This document shows positions 37,463-52,000 of a DNA stretch of 64,000 bases, one piece after another. The notes beneath the pieces are model-generated. The model was given only the letters and a program-made list of their open reading frames with translations. It did not search any database and was not told the origin of the DNA. The translations under genes and the position numbers were made by a program. The number at the start of each line of letters is the position of its first letter. Within the stretch, counting starts at the first letter, position 1. The DNA is from Ancistrus triradiatus (Eukaryota; Chordata; Actinopteri; Siluriformes; Loricariidae): NCBI GenBank assembly GCA_025084515.1, contig JAJAGP010002252.1, forward strand, positions 62,001-126,000, read 5' to 3'.

Positions 37463-39269
37463 AGACTGGGAGCATAAACTGACCTGCCTGTCAGTATGAC
37501 CTTAGCTGTCCAGCTGTCTTTCTGAAACTGCTGAGCATGAGCTCAAGCAGCACAGGTTTCATCAATACTCTGAGCATTATTGGTATCATTTAAGATGCAT
37601 TGCCTGTTTAACACTGATTTTTGGAGACATTCACTCGCACTTGTGAGGGATGAGGAGGAATAACAAAGGATCAATGCACAGGTAAACACAGATTTGGTCA
37701 AAAACAAATACAGCACTGTAAGGTTTTAGAAATTTGGAGTCTTTTTTTAATTAAAGGCAAAACAAATGCATTAAAATTATGATAAATAACTTGCCTGAAC
37801 AATGAAAATATCCCCACAATGTTATATTACCCACAATGTCAAAAAGTACATAATCTGGAAAAAAATTCATTCCCAGTGGGTCTCAGTCAGTTTGTACAAT
37901 GATTCCACATTTTTTTTTCTGAGACTTGAGCAAGTTTCTGGCACACTGCTGACGGCAGTGTCACTCTTTTCAGCAATGAATCCAGTGTTTAGTTATGAAA
38001 ATAACATGTTTTCTTTTTATAGACCCAAAATGTGACTTTACATGAATTTTCACATATGGTTTAAAGCTTTTGCTTCTGCAGTGTAACAGCAAACAAAGTC
38101 TGTGAAACGTTAGTCTTCAGAACTGAAAGGCATCTCTGTCCTTTTCTCAAAACACTGAACAGTCTTTACAGGCTTGCATATAGGAAAACGATATATGACA
38201 AATACAATGCAGAAAAGAATGAACAAGTTCATTTTTGGCAAAGCAGGAACAAAAAGTGACGAGAGGCAACGATGAGATTTGATCCATTTTAAACCACCCT
38301 CTCACACAGGTTCTGATTGTCCTTCATGATCACGAGACTCTTCAAAAGCCTTTAAGTGCCTGCTGGTGTGCAGATCCTCACCACAGCACTGCTGGTACCC
38401 ACACTAAAACCTTGCTGGCAACATTACTAAAACATTGCAGAAACACTGCTAAAAACATAAAGCTGCTTCAGTCATATTAAAGCAAAAACAAAACAGTAAA
38501 TGCACCATAGCAAGAATGAACATTGTCAGTTGATCTAAAGTATAGCCGCCTAGAAAATTGCAAGGCTCCCATAATCTATTTACACAAACTTCATTTATTT
38601 ATTGCAAAAAATAACCCTAATAGGTGCTTTGGTTTCTGTTTGGGAGGCCAGTTTTCTAAATGAACCATGTATGTACTATGACAACAACTCTTTACCTACA
38701 CACTGTATGGATCTGGCAACATGTGGATGAACTGGCAACACATTATCTTGCATGTCTTGAGTGCAAAGTGCCACAAAGGCTTTAAGTCGCATAGGTCATT
38801 TTTATAACCCACACAGAGGGCAACGCAATATGCAAATGAATTCTGAGACGAGGCCAAATGAAAACCCACAATAAACGTGAAAAAGACAACTGGGTGGACA
38901 CAGATAGTCTGTTTCCTATTAGTCAGCCACAAGCTGAGTGGACGGTTCAGTCCCGCCTTTGCAGTATATAAACTACCTTCTCACGATCCAGTTCCCAGAG
39001 AACAGGTCATGTACAGTGAAGAGGTGGTGTCACTTGGATCACGCATCCCCCAATCAAATGTATTAGTTGTTTCATTAAAAAAAATAACACACTCAAGAGC
39101 AATAAAGAGGAATAGAGTTCTCTCTTCATTTATATTATATTTACAGCTAATAATTTTAGATATTTATATATTTACACATCAAATAAAACAATTTACATCT
39201 ATACACCTGAATAAAAGGTACAGTAAATAAGAGGTACTGAAGTGTATGGCTTGATTGAAAGAAAAAATT
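37463..39269. other. sequence 3' of bahcc1, no separate gene seen
   Basis: Non-repetitive; some of it may belong to a longer bahcc1 3' UTR. The plus frame at 38877-39230 (117 codons) has no recognisable motif and overlaps the antisense of the likely UTR end. Confidence 0.4.
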
Positions 39270-39915
39270 GTTTAAATTAAAATTATATTAATGTTTATTT
39301 ATCTGGGCATTCAAAAAACATCCCTGGATACCCAGAAGGCGTTGTTAGTATGGGCTGTACAAGACAGTGATACTCTTGACTTGTAGTGCCATGACGGGCT
39401 CTGACTCTACCCATTTTCTTCTGTCTGTGGCTGTACTCTGTACATGAACACACACTCCATGCAATAATTTTGGTCCAGTTAAGATTCAAAAGCCCTGGTG
39501 AAAAGCATCTGATAAAGATGATCAGTGTAAAGCAAACACAGCTCCATTCAGGGCTTCCAGAAGACTCAATCTGTGTTTTATATATGCATCAAAGCAGTCA
39601 ATATAAATATCCTGTATAGAATACATCCAGTGCCTCGTCACCTTTACTGAGAACTGAAATATCACTCCTTGGCCGCTGAACTTGCCTCAACTGTCACCCA
39701 TAAAATAACCCGACTTTAAAAGTAGTGTATGGTTGAGGAGAGGCCACAAAGCAGAGCAGTAAGCAAGTCATCTTCCTCTTCTGTATTCCATGGAGTGCTA
39801 GTTTAGTGTCCAATTACGATACTTAATCTGAGACCAGTCTTGAGCACAGTAAGAATCGATTGTCAGCCCTTTCAGGAGGAAAAATTCTTCAGTAGTACAT
39901 TCATATGACAGAATG
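39270..39915 (-). other. bahcc1: probable bahcc1 3' untranslated region
   Basis: Sequence 3' of the stop on the minus strand has no long repeat and no competing frame. A minus-strand AATAAA lies at 39294-39299 (TTTATT on plus), so a cleavage site near 39270-39285 is plausible. A longer form is possible, as other AT-rich candidates lie near 38600. The boundary is a guess from the signal alone. Confidence 0.35.
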
Positions 39916-40125
39916 CTAGCAGATGATTGATACTCCTTCAGCTGTGACCAACTGGCCACTAGTGGGGTCATATGTTCCTGCCAGGTAGTAAAGGTCCTGA
40001 CTGTTGTTGTTGGGCTTCCTCAAACGACTGAGGTGCTCATACTCAGCACGGCTAACCACCTGGCACTTATGGGAAATGGTCTGGACATCATTTTCATCCT
40101 CATGGCAAGACTGGTACAGGGCATT
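39916..40125 (-). CDS. bahcc1: bahcc1 last coding exon (BAH end and stop)
   Basis: After acceptor 'ttccttctcag' it encodes NALYQSCHEDENDVQTISHK, CQVVSRAEYEHLSRLRKPNN and NSQDLYYLAGTYDPTSGQLV, ending in SIIC and a stop at 39916-39918. This tail is close to that of BAHCC1 as I recall it; TNRC18 ends with a distinctly different YYLAGTYEPTTG... tail. Confidence 0.93.
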   Translation of the reverse strand, partial: NALYQSCHEDENDVQTISHKCQVVSRAEYEHLSRLRKPNNNSQDLYYLAGTYDPTSGQLVTAEGVSIIC

Positions 40126-43100
40126 CTGAGAAGGAAAAATAAAATAAGGTTGAAAACTCACTTATTACTTGTGCAAATGTACAAAGGCTGAGCTGACCAG
40201 GTTAAGACTTCCCAAGAACATAATGTCATTTAGTGTTTACCTTGCCATCTCGGTGCCGTTTGCCCAGTTTAGTCTCTTCAGGGTGGTAGAACCACTTCAC
40301 CTTTACAACCATATTGCTTGCCCAGGATTCCCACAGGCTCTCAATGCGGCCAATATAGGGGAGGTGAGGTCGGCCAGAAGATAGAAACACTGCACAGTCA
40401 CCCACTCTGATTATGTCCTTCCCCCGGACAATGGCCTTGTAGAAGAGCTTCCGTGCCTTTCCCTTCAGGCCTCGTCTCTGATGACAGCAGAGAATAGAGA
40501 TGAAGACTAAATACATGTATAAAGATTTCAAGGCTGACAATTCACTGCACTTTTCACAGAAATTTAATCCCACAGTCATTAAGAGACTTACCTGAGTGGG
40601 GTTCCCAGACCACCTCCACAGCTGACGCACTGAGACAAACGAAGACGAGTTGGGTGGGCTGTCTGCCTTTTGCTTTTTTGGACAATCCTTGGAGGATTTC
40701 GATTGTGCTGAAGACAGGTGGTTACTGAACATCTCCTTTTTCCGTTGATGCTTGCCTGTGCCGTTGCTCTCCATGGCCTTTGTACTGGTGACACCCATGG
40801 CTTTGGCACTAAAAGAATGACGTGGGGGGCCAGTTGTTGGCTCAGGGTGCTGTTGCTGTTGAAGCACTGAATGATGGGAGGACAGGCAACCCTGCAGTAG
40901 AAGCTGGGACGCTTCCTCTTCGTCTGAGCTGTAGGACGAATCGTTGTCGGAAGAGCAGACACTAGAACTGGACAATGAGCCTGAACTTGACGAGCTTGAG
41001 GAAACTGAGGAGGAGGAAGAGAGGGACAGGCGAGACAGAAAGCGACCGGGGCTGCGTAGTGCTGCCCTTCTTGCATCTTCCTCCTCTTCTTCATCTTCAT
41101 CCATGTCTGAGTAGGAGCTGAGGCAATCACTGTGGCAGTTCAACCCATAATCTGCATATTCGGCAAGCCCTAGACCCTGGGAATGTTTCCGCATGTTAGA
41201 TGAACCTTTCATGAGGTGACTGCTAGTCCTCTTGGCGTCTTTCGCCAGTAACATTGGCTGGGAGCAGTCTATATGAGAGGTCAACTGCCGTGTGCCCTTG
41301 GTCCCAGATCCCTTTTCCATTCTCACCCCTCTGGATTCGAATTCACCATTTCCAAGAAGCATGAGCGCTTTTCCGTTCTTCGTCTTCGGAGAGGTAACGC
41401 CTTCATGGTCCAGTTTGATCAAGTACTCTTTCCTGTCTCCTGTCTTTTTTACTCGAACATTTGATGTATTCTTGTGACCAAGTGGTAACCCGGATGGCAG
41501 TTGATTTCCAAAGGCGGTGTAACCATTAGCAATACTGCTAAAAGAATCAACCTCAAAGGAGGTGCTAAAGATACCTTTAGCTGGTGTGCCTATGGTTGAG
41601 CCAAGCAAGGGGAACATGTCTGTTTCTTTCTCTCTTGGCGTTTTCCTGGATAATCCATTGAACTGGAATAAATCCAGGGCAGGTCTCTTTTTGGACATTG
41701 TGACAGCTGGCCACACATGAAGAGACGGAGCCCTCCCAGTTATGTTTTCAGACATACCACTCTTTATAGACAAACTGCCCATTTTGGGTTTTCCTGTAAG
41801 GACAATGGGGAAAAAAATAACAACACACATTATCCCCTTTACCAATACCATAAAACTCTGACTCAGTTAATTATGATCTGCCTGACCCATGTTTACTTAA
41901 AATAATTTAAAAAATTCATTGCATGCACCTGGAACAACAGTGTGAAATGAATATGTCTGAGAACCTCAAATGAAAGTAAATCCGATTCCATTCTATTGTC
42001 ATGCTTTTGGATAACATCTGCTGAATAGATGTTTCAAAAAGAGTTTGAGATCTGATCTCTTTTCTTGTGATTACCAAATCAAGAGTCAAGTAATGATAAA
42101 ACTCCTGAAATCAATTACATCCAGTTTAGAGAACAGCAGGATTTGGAGTGACATACACAGTTGTGATTAGTTACCTGGCTTTGCTTTGATGACTGTTTTT
42201 TCTGGCTCTGCATTGCCATGCCATTCTGTAGAGATGTCACTCTGCTGAGTGCTTTTCTCCTGAATGGAGCTCTTCCTTCTGCGGCGAGTTGGTGAAGCCA
42301 GAAGGGCCGGCGAAGGCTCTGCGCCTGTAGCACATAGATCATACACCAAGCTTAACTATGAGTGGTGTGTCTGTTATGAAAAATAAATGCATGCATGTTT
42401 TTCCTCAATTGAATAAAACTCAGGATGTGGTGCAAACTTACAGTATATTTGGTACCCAGGGGGAAGCAGGCGAATGTTGGTTAAGGAAATCCAGCCACGA
42501 TCTCCATCGTCAAACTCCACCATGACAGAGCCTTCCTTCTGCTCCTCTCCAGGACTGCCTGTGCAAGACATCATGAATATTCAACTTTAAGCCAAGGGCA
42601 TCGGGCAGAAAAAGGTTTTTCATTTTTAGTGTGGAAGTCAGTGGTGTAGTTGAGGCCAAACACAGATATGGACTATGTGACTATATGGACTATACATTCA
42701 CGTTTTACAATTCTGTTTTCGAAAACTGAGCATAGATTCTAATGGCGGCTGTAAGAGTAAACCCACTTTTTGTAGAAATTCAATTTTGTAAATTCTCAAA
42801 TACTGGTTACTTTATTATACAACATCATAATATTTATTGTTCAATTATGGCACCAGACATTTTGGAGAACCTTTAGACATGACTACATTACTGGCGGAAT
42901 GCAAGGTGCATGTGTCAACTCGGAAATTCTGTACCTCGGCGGACGTATCCAGGGTAGAGACACCTTGATCGCTCACTCCAGTATGCACACACTCTTGTTC
43001 CATCAGTAAGAACCTCCACTGAATCGAGTCGCACATCCAAAACCTAACAAACAGACATATTCAAACTCCATTATCAAAGAGCATATATTTGTATTCAAAT

Positions 43101-46019
43101 GACATGGATTAAATGTAAGGATGCAAATAAAAACACATCTGACTCCAAGCTATGGCTCAGACAACTAACACGCAAGCCCAGCGTCTTTTGTGATTTGTTC
43201 CACCAGGCACTTTTTCAGTTTGAACCAAGTATCAAAGGACAGGAAATCAGTATCAATGAATAGGCGTTTGCTTGGGAACAATGAAATAAAAGAGCCTAAA
43301 CTGATGACTTTATTGTGGTCATGCCAACTTCCCTCCTTCTCTTCTAAAGCCGGTCCTGGCACTGAGAGCTCATTCAGGCCTGGCACAAACAGGGTTGCTG
43401 TGGTGAGGATGATTTGCAGGGGCAGCACAGACAGAGATTTTAGTTCCTGGCCAGTTTGTAGGTAGTGGTGTTCCAGGCAAACACACAATAATACAATTAA
43501 ACCACCCAGGAACTGAAGAGTTATTGGTGAATAAGGAAAGTATTGTTTCGTGAGAGCCATATGGTGGTCTTATTTTATTTTCATGAAAAGCTCCATTTCA
43601 CTAGTGCTTTTAGACAGGTAAATAAATATACACTCACCCAGCACTGTATTAGGGGGACACTATTAATACTGGGTATGGTTTCACTTTGCTCTCAAAACAG
43701 TCTCACTTCTTCATGGCATGGATTCCACAAGCTGTTGTAAAAAGTCTTTTGAGATTCCGCTCTATGCTGACATGATTGCATCATGCAATGATTTTTCAGT
43801 TGCACTTTTATGCTGCGAATATCCTGTTCTCAAAAGTGCTCTATTGAATTCAGATCCGGTGACTGGGAAGGACACTGAACTCATTGTCATCTTCATGAAA
43901 CCAGTTTGAGATGGGTTTTGCTTGGAGACATGGTGCATCATCATGCTGGATGATTAGAAGATGAAGGGATGCACATGGTCTTTAACAATAATCAAACGCA
44001 CTGTGGCATTCAAGCCATGATTGAATGATGAATGGGCCCAAAGTGTGCATACAAACATTCCCATTACACCACCTCCACCAACCTGGTCTGATGACACAAG
44101 GCAGGTTGGGTCCATGGCTTAATGCTGTTGGGTGCCAGATTCTGACCCTATCATTTGTGTGCTTCGGCAGAAATCGAGATTCCTCAGACCAGGTTACATT
44201 TGTCCATTCTTCAACTTCTCGTTTTGGGGAGCATGCGCTCAGTGCAGGCTCAGTTTTCTGTTATTAGCTGACAGAGGTGGAACCCGATGTGATCCTAGCC
44301 TCGAGGCTCAATGTGTTGTGCATTCCGAGATGCTTTTTGGCTCACCACAATTGTACAGAGTGGTTATCTGAGTTACCTTAGCTTTTCTGTCAGCTTGACC
44401 CAGTCTGGCCATTCTCTACTGACCTCTCTCATCAATAAAGCATTTCCATCTGCAGAACTGCTGCTCACTGAATGTTTTTTATTTATTCTTAGAAAATGAT
44501 AGAGACTGGTGTGCATGAAAATCCCAGGAAATCAACGGGTATAGAAATACTAAAACCAGTCCATCTGGCACCAACAACCATGCCAAAATCAAAATCTGAG
44601 ATCATATATTTCCTCCATTCTGATGGTTGATGTGAACAATGAAGTTTTGCATTGCACTGCTGATTAGATAATTGCATAGGAGCTGGTGTACATGTGTTTC
44701 TAATAAAGTGATCAGTGAGTGTAAATAGAATTTCGTATAAGAGTCAATGACATGTCATTGATAACTTAATTGATAATGATATGATTTGAATATAAAAATG
44801 GATACAACTTTTATTTCAATAGTAATTTGTTCAATGGATTAATGTGGTTGTATGAACCATTTTCTGACTGGAATAATTAGTTTCACAAAATTTCAGGTTA
44901 CACAACTATGCATTACAAATATCTACGATAAATGTCTACATAACCGATGCAATGTTGTGACACATTTGTACTTATTCCATTATTTTAATAAGAAGAACTG
45001 CACTTGGGTACACAGAATACACATATTGTCATCGACCTATAAATATACTTCAGTGTGTTACGATGGCTTAGTATCACACAATGTAAGGTCAGCAAAAGCT
45101 GAAGTAGAAAATTAAATTAACATGCATGCCTGGCTGCTGTCCTTCTACTACCATTAATGCTGACACAAATGTTACAGGTACACACAGCACACTGATCAGG
45201 TTGCTGGTAAATACAATGCCATTTTTGGTAAGGTTAGCCGAGGGGAAGACCAGAAAAGAAAGCATCAAAGCATTCAGCATTATCATACAGCCTGTGTGTA
45301 TTCAGCCTGAATAAACAGCTTGTTTTTGGCTCCATAACACACCATATACGCCATATGCAGAGGCAAAAACGACAACCTTCATCTAGGCAGTCCCTCTTTG
45401 TTTCCCTTTTCAGCGAATCATGTAGCATAATGGCTTATGGATTGTATCATGAAGAAAAACCTTTCAATATTTTGTACAATTTGATAATTGCACTTCATAA
45501 TCTAATTCTCTCCGTCACTGAGACAGGCGGGGGCTCGGGAGCTAGACTCGTGATAGGCTGTTCCTCATTAGATTAAAAAAAACTAGCTCAGGCCGTGAGA
45601 GAGTCATTTTATCATGAAGCAGAGAATTGGAGGGATGAATAAAAGGAGCAATGCATCTAATGTATTCAAATGATTGTGTGCAAGAAAGCGCTGTTGTTTG
45701 ACGCTGTGTAATCAGTTTATCTCTCCCCACTGGGTTACATAAACCATGCGTGTAAGTGTAGTCCGGAGTACAGCCCCAAATACGTTATAAATAAATAGAT
45801 AAATAAACAATAAATCAGTAAAACATTTTTGTAGGTCCCCTGGGGGTGGAGCAGAACTAACTAGGAACAGTCATCTGCAGTAAGCACCTGTAACTGTATA
45901 TGGCAGGACTGCTGGTCTGAATTAAGAGTAGATCTGTAACCTGGAGCTACACTTTGACAGCAGTGTCAAACCATGAACTGGGCTCTCTCAATTGTGGATC
46001 CCCCATGTGAGCACGCACG

Positions 46020-46060
<41 letters not shown>

Positions 46061-49000
46061 ACACACACAGTATCTACACCTCCATTACAACCAGATGTTT
46101 GGAAGTTTCTCTCCTGACGAATTTGCGTTCAGTAAAATAAAAAATTAGCAATAACATGCACATATGAAAACCACCACAGGCCTTAAGCCTGATTTAAACC
46201 AATCATATGCAGCAATTTACTTCGTTTTTAACATACCTACACTGACATGCACAGATGTTCTGTTTTAGATTTGTTGATCACAGGCAGCGCTGGGCTTTTG
46301 TAAGTTTGGTTGGTTGGTCATTTGATTCATGACGCCATGTCAGCTGCTAGAGCTGTTATCATGGCTGAATAATCTTTAAAGATTATACTGTCTTTAAAGA
46401 GTCAGAATGGGGGTCGACTTGTTTCTTAGGAAGTCGTTTGGGTGATAGTGAAGGTGTAGGGTTCAGTTAGATTTACGTATCTTATATGGCATTTTTAAGT
46501 CTGTATAGGACTGTGGTGGCCTAGTGGTTAAGGTATTGGGCAATGGACCAGAAGGTCCAGGGTTCAAATCTCACCTCTGCCAAGCAGCCAGTGTTAGGTC
46601 CTTGAGCAAGGCCCTTAACCCCCAATTGTTTGGATTGTAAGACTGTATCCATTGTAAGTTGGTCTTGATAAGTGTGTCTGTTAAATGACATAAATGTAAA
46701 GTATTTGTGCTTCTAAGAGTTTAAGCTGTGGAGGGGGAGTAGGCTTGTGAGAGGATATGAGAGATTTTACTCAGGACTGATAAGAATAGTTTGTGAGCAG
46801 CATGTAGACCATTAGACAGAGCACTAAACTTCTAAACAATAACTTAAAGGTGGCTCACCGCTTCCTGGAGCAACTGTTCCAGAGAGTAGATCCGTGGCCT
46901 GTTTCCTCTCTCTCCTTCAATGACAATACTGTAGCTGTGATAGAAAATAAAGACAAAGACAAAGGTGAGTATGGCTGCATGAAGTACTTTCTCACTCGTT
47001 CTCCTTTCCGGATTTCAGTAAACAATATGCAATTTCCCTTTCAACATTTCCATCTGTTCACATTTGAAGTGGTGCGTAGATTCGAAGACCCTTACATATC
47101 AGGCAGGTCCAGTGTGTGCACGTAGGCAGCGTATAGCAACTCGTCCTCTTTAGATATGAGCACTTTCAGTCCGTCATGCAGAGCTTCTTTACTCAGGACG
47201 CAGTTGGGTAGGGCTGAACACAGGACACAAACAAATTAAATGAACACATTTGGTTGTGTTGCATTCAGTAAGGTCTGTTTAACACACACGCAAAAAATAA
47301 GGCATGTGGGCATGATGAATCACGATAGAAAAGATGCAACGTTGTGTGTCACGTGCAATGCAAAAAGAAGAGAAACATCAGAAGCATTCTGGTAATTACG
47401 CAGTACATGCTTGTGCCTGAGTCAGTCAGATCTCGGGAGAGAAACAAGCAACTACCGTATTTTTCGGACTATAAGGCGCACTTAAATCCTTTAACTTTCT
47501 CAAAAATCAACAGTGCGCCTTAAAATGCGGTGCGTCTAATGTATGAATTAATTCTGCTTGTGCTTTCTGACCTAGAACCGATTGTAGATGGTACACGGCG
47601 CTCATATATCTGTCAAAATGTTTTAGCACGGCCTTGGTAAATTACGAAGCTTACGGCCATCGTAGTGCGCAGCGTCGCGGAGTAATACGGTATGTGCTTC
47701 AGCATTAGGGTACGTGCATTCATTCATTCATTTTCGAAGCGGATTTCAAACACAACGCTATCAGTCACGCAGTACAACATGGACATAGAGCAGCTGTGAG
47801 AGAATTCAACATTAACGAATCAATGGTACGGAAGTGGAGGAAGCAAGAAGACGCCCTGCGCCAGGTAAAGACCAAACTTTAGCTTCTGACGGAACTTAAG
47901 AGTTTTGTTTCATTTCATGCGTCTTATAACCCGGTGCGCTTTATGGTCCGAAAAATACGGTAGGTTTCTAGAAACAAGCCCAAAACAAAAAAAGCCAAAA
48001 ACAGGCATTATTTCTTTTGCATTATTACATAAGCAACCATTAAAAAATACTGTATTAAATGTAATTTTATATTTAAAAATATTGAATGAATAAATGAATA
48101 CAAGAAAATTATGTTCCATATAATCAACTGGGTAAGTAGTAGTTAAAAAACTGGCTAAAGAGACCAGATCATTGATGGACCATCAGAGGCAGTTTTGATT
48201 TGTATGGAGAAAGGGATCAGGGAACAGTACGAGCAACAGGATAAACTAGCAGTTTTGCTTTATTAGACAGGTATAATGGAGAGAGAAAGGATCAGGGAGC
48301 AAGCCAAAATAAGCAATTACAGATTAGAAACAAACCACAAAAAAACGCAACTCGCGACTACCAATACTTGCAAGCAACTCCACAAAAAAAAAAAAGTTGC
48401 TTATAATAAGTGGACTTGGCAACTGTGGTGCTAAGAGGAACTGTAAATGGAGCTGGAGCAATTCACTTCCACAGCCACGTCATTAGTTCCACGCAACATT
48501 AACAATTTACACAGGTATCGTACATGTTGTTCATGGCTTTGCTCCAATGGTTCTGCACCCTACACACTAAAAGTGTGCAGATGTGTGAGAATCTACAAGA
48601 TTAGCATTTACTAAAATATTCAGATTCCTCACAGTAAATTCTCAGTACAGATCTCAGTAAATTAAAAACTGCAGATGTTAAAAACAGTTCAAAACTGTGC
48701 AGTACGGTTTGTGTGTTTGTCAGTTTGCTCACCTGGCAGCATATTCCTGTGTTGCTCATCTTCCTCCTCTCTTTCCTCCTCCCGCTCAGAGAAGCTGCTG
48801 TCGTCCTCCATGCGGAATCCCTCGTCTGCAGCAAACCTCTCCAGCAGCTGGCTCATGCCTCGCCTTTTGGCAACCTAACGGAGTCACAAACCAGAGTGTG
48901 AGCCACAAAACACACATCCTCATTTATACTTACACATGTACACATTACATTTCATATCAGTAAACCTCTAATAGCTGACTATCAGTCAGGGTGCTTTTCC

Positions 49001-52000
49001 TACAGATTCATGCACACTTGAGCACAAATATAGACTTACTCAGGCACAAATTATAGCCCCATTATAGACGTCCTTAACAGGTTTGTTTTCCTGTACGGTT
49101 GTGACTCAACCATATATTGTAGTAGCAAAGGTTTCACCATTGCACAGATGTGTAGTTTTACTGCTGTGTCTTTAGGGCAGGTCACTGATGATTGTGTGCA
49201 GGCTTATGTCTTTGTTCTTTATCCATTTTCTAGCTTGGAGCAGGAACTCCTCACTATTCACCATCCAAATGGACACCATCCAAAAGGACATCACCCAGAC
49301 AATGACTTCACATAGCTAAGGGTGATTTATGGGGTAAATATTTTCAAAATTATTGCATGCTTTATTTAAACAGTGTATCATTCAACGTGTGAACCCATCT
49401 TGTGATGAGATTCATCAGGACCTTTGATGATTCAAATGAAATGACTTTGAACAATCCCTCTCAGGATGATGAGGTTTTTATGGGTACCACGAGGCCAAGT
49501 CAGTACAACCTAAACTGTCATGGTAAGAGGACAACAACAACACAATTTATTTTTTCAGGATCATGTTGCTATTCAGCTGAGAAGTCAGTATGGTGCAGTA
49601 TGGCTCAAATCCGATCTTTTCACCATATGTGACATGGATGTATGATCTTTGGGGCAGTGTGAACGGCAAAAAACACATTTTCAGTTCCAATCTGGGACAC
49701 TTTCATATATGGTTTAGAAATCTGATACATATCCGATAGACGGCAATGCAACTCAAGTCTGAACAGCCAGCTCAGAATTCATGCGACTTTTACATAATTC
49801 CAACTCGACATTCACCATAATTACGTGCTGAGGAGAAGGGAAAACGAAAGTATCTAGGGAGGTTTTCAGTGGCAGTAACAGACCTCATAAATATTTGGGG
49901 TGATGTCTCTGTGTAAACAACATTAGAAGGGACATATCACAACCTCTGCGTGTTTGAGGAGATTTGTAAAGAAAGAACCAAACGCTGGACATGGCTGCAG
50001 TGTCAAAGGAAAGTCAAAAGCTTAAAGAAATCAAAAAGTGGTTGAATAAAAACCAAAGAAGTGGCTGAATAATGTGCCCTTTTTAACATGACCATTAAAG
50101 AAGTGCCTGTTACTGTCAACTCCATTTTGATTGTTTTCCTCTTAATGAGCGGGCCACGTAAGGCATTGCTAATTTGCACATGCACGTCAGTTTAGGAGCG
50201 TGAACTGTTCGGACAAAGTCGGACATAGGTCACATTAAAAGATTTTTTTTTTTAATCGGATTTGGCCCACTGTGTCTGCTGTATAAATGTAGCCTATGTC
50301 TTACCTGTTTGTTTTTTAGCTTTCTGTTCCAGGAGACGTCATCATTGTGAGACTGCAAAATTTCCAGCCAGCAACTTCTCCTCTGAAATAATAACAGCAC
50401 ATTAACATTGGTCGAGCAAAATGATATGTACTAAGAGTCACAAAAACACCTGCCATCACGGGTTATATTCGAGAGTAACACTTGACTGACCTTTCCATGG
50501 GCTACTGAATCCTTTCTCGCTGTCCTTTCTGATGGGCTGGGAACAGATTTGAGCAGACTGCTACCATGTAAGCTGTTCTTTTGTGAAACTCCTTTCCACC
50601 TCAGCCCACTTAGTTTCTTCTCCACAAGTAGGCCATTCCTGTCTTTACTGAGAAGTGTTGGCCTACAGGGGGTCCTTTTCCTGTGCTTCTCCACCCTCTT
50701 GGTGTGCAACGCATTCACAGACCCTAAAGCAGGTAGACAGAAAGTGAAAGTAACAATATTATTTTGTTTATTTTGTGTGTATTTTGTTTAGACTGACTGT
50801 TTCTGACTTCACCTATGGCAAACATACCCAGTCCATGTTTCTCCTTCTTGCTCTTGGCACTCTGTCCAGTAAGTAGCTTGACTATGGAGGAGGAGGAATC
50901 ACAAGCTCCCGACTGATGTGCTTTAAAAGATAGGTTCTTGATGTCCTCTGGCACTTCTTCTATGTCATAGATGCCATCATCTTCCTCCTCTGTGTGATGA
51001 AGGAACAATTTAACGGACTGACATCTCGACTCCGATGGTATCAGAAGCAATTAGTGTAAAAGCCCTGCACTGACACTTCTTGGTGAATGATTTGTTTGAT
51101 ACTTAGGAAAGTTCAAATAATGGGAGTCAAATGTGGCTGTATTTGTCAATGTTTGCAGGAACTGGAGCAGTCACTGAGGCCAAATCACTGACAGGTTTGA
51201 ACACTAGGCTTTTACTGACCACCCACAACTAGCTGCTGCATCTCTGGCTCACAGCCGCATACACATGCTCCAGAGTCAAAGATCTCTTTTGGCAGTGGCT
51301 CACTGGGGACGACGTGTCTCACATAGAGCAGAGATGGCACGGCGGTAACAGTGTCGAGTGTCAACACAGTGCCGACACACTTGTCACTTACAGGGCACTC
51401 GTCAACACTCTTGCGTGCCTGTGAAATGTGAAAAGGATAGCTTTCGTGGTAATTAACAGACCGCTTACAATAAGGCTCAGCTGAACCATGGGCTTTGCTC
51501 ACATTATCATCTATTCCAGCTCTGGCTTTGTCTACACTGTTTTCCCTTATGGACAATTGTATCTTGTAGGTGCAGACCAGAGTTTTGCCTTCTCACCTTT
51601 TATTCTTTGGCTGTACCATTCTAAAAGCAATAGACAGATGAGCAGGGATGTTGAAGGTCCACTGCACAACATCATAGGACACATCTGCTTCCCTTTGCAG
51701 AAAAATCAAAACTCACCTGGCTCCGACAACTCGCTTTCCAATGAAGAGCTGTGATTCCCTGTGACTTCATGTTTGCTGTTGGACGAGGGCCTGTTGGGTA
51801 TCATCTGTTGGGATAGATTCTCTAGGTGAGAGGAGCCATGGTCCAAGTTGATCTTTGACTTCCGTCCTCTCCGTATCTTTATCCTCTGACTCTCTGAATG
51901 TTGATGGGCTCCAGTCTCAGTATTTGCTGCTGGACAGGACCATAAAAGCTCATCAAAACCTTCCTTAATTTTGATTGAAGGCAGAAACAATTCTATTGAA

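Noticed and set aside
40588..41130. 180-codon alternative-frame open frame in exon 17
   Set aside because: It overlaps the true Ser/acidic coding frame and arises from its repetitive codons; no start context and no family.
40226..41851. A single 541-codon open frame taken as one gene
   Set aside because: It is exon 17, a short open intron and exon 18 read together; internal donor (40591) and acceptor (40478) signals and phases show two exons.
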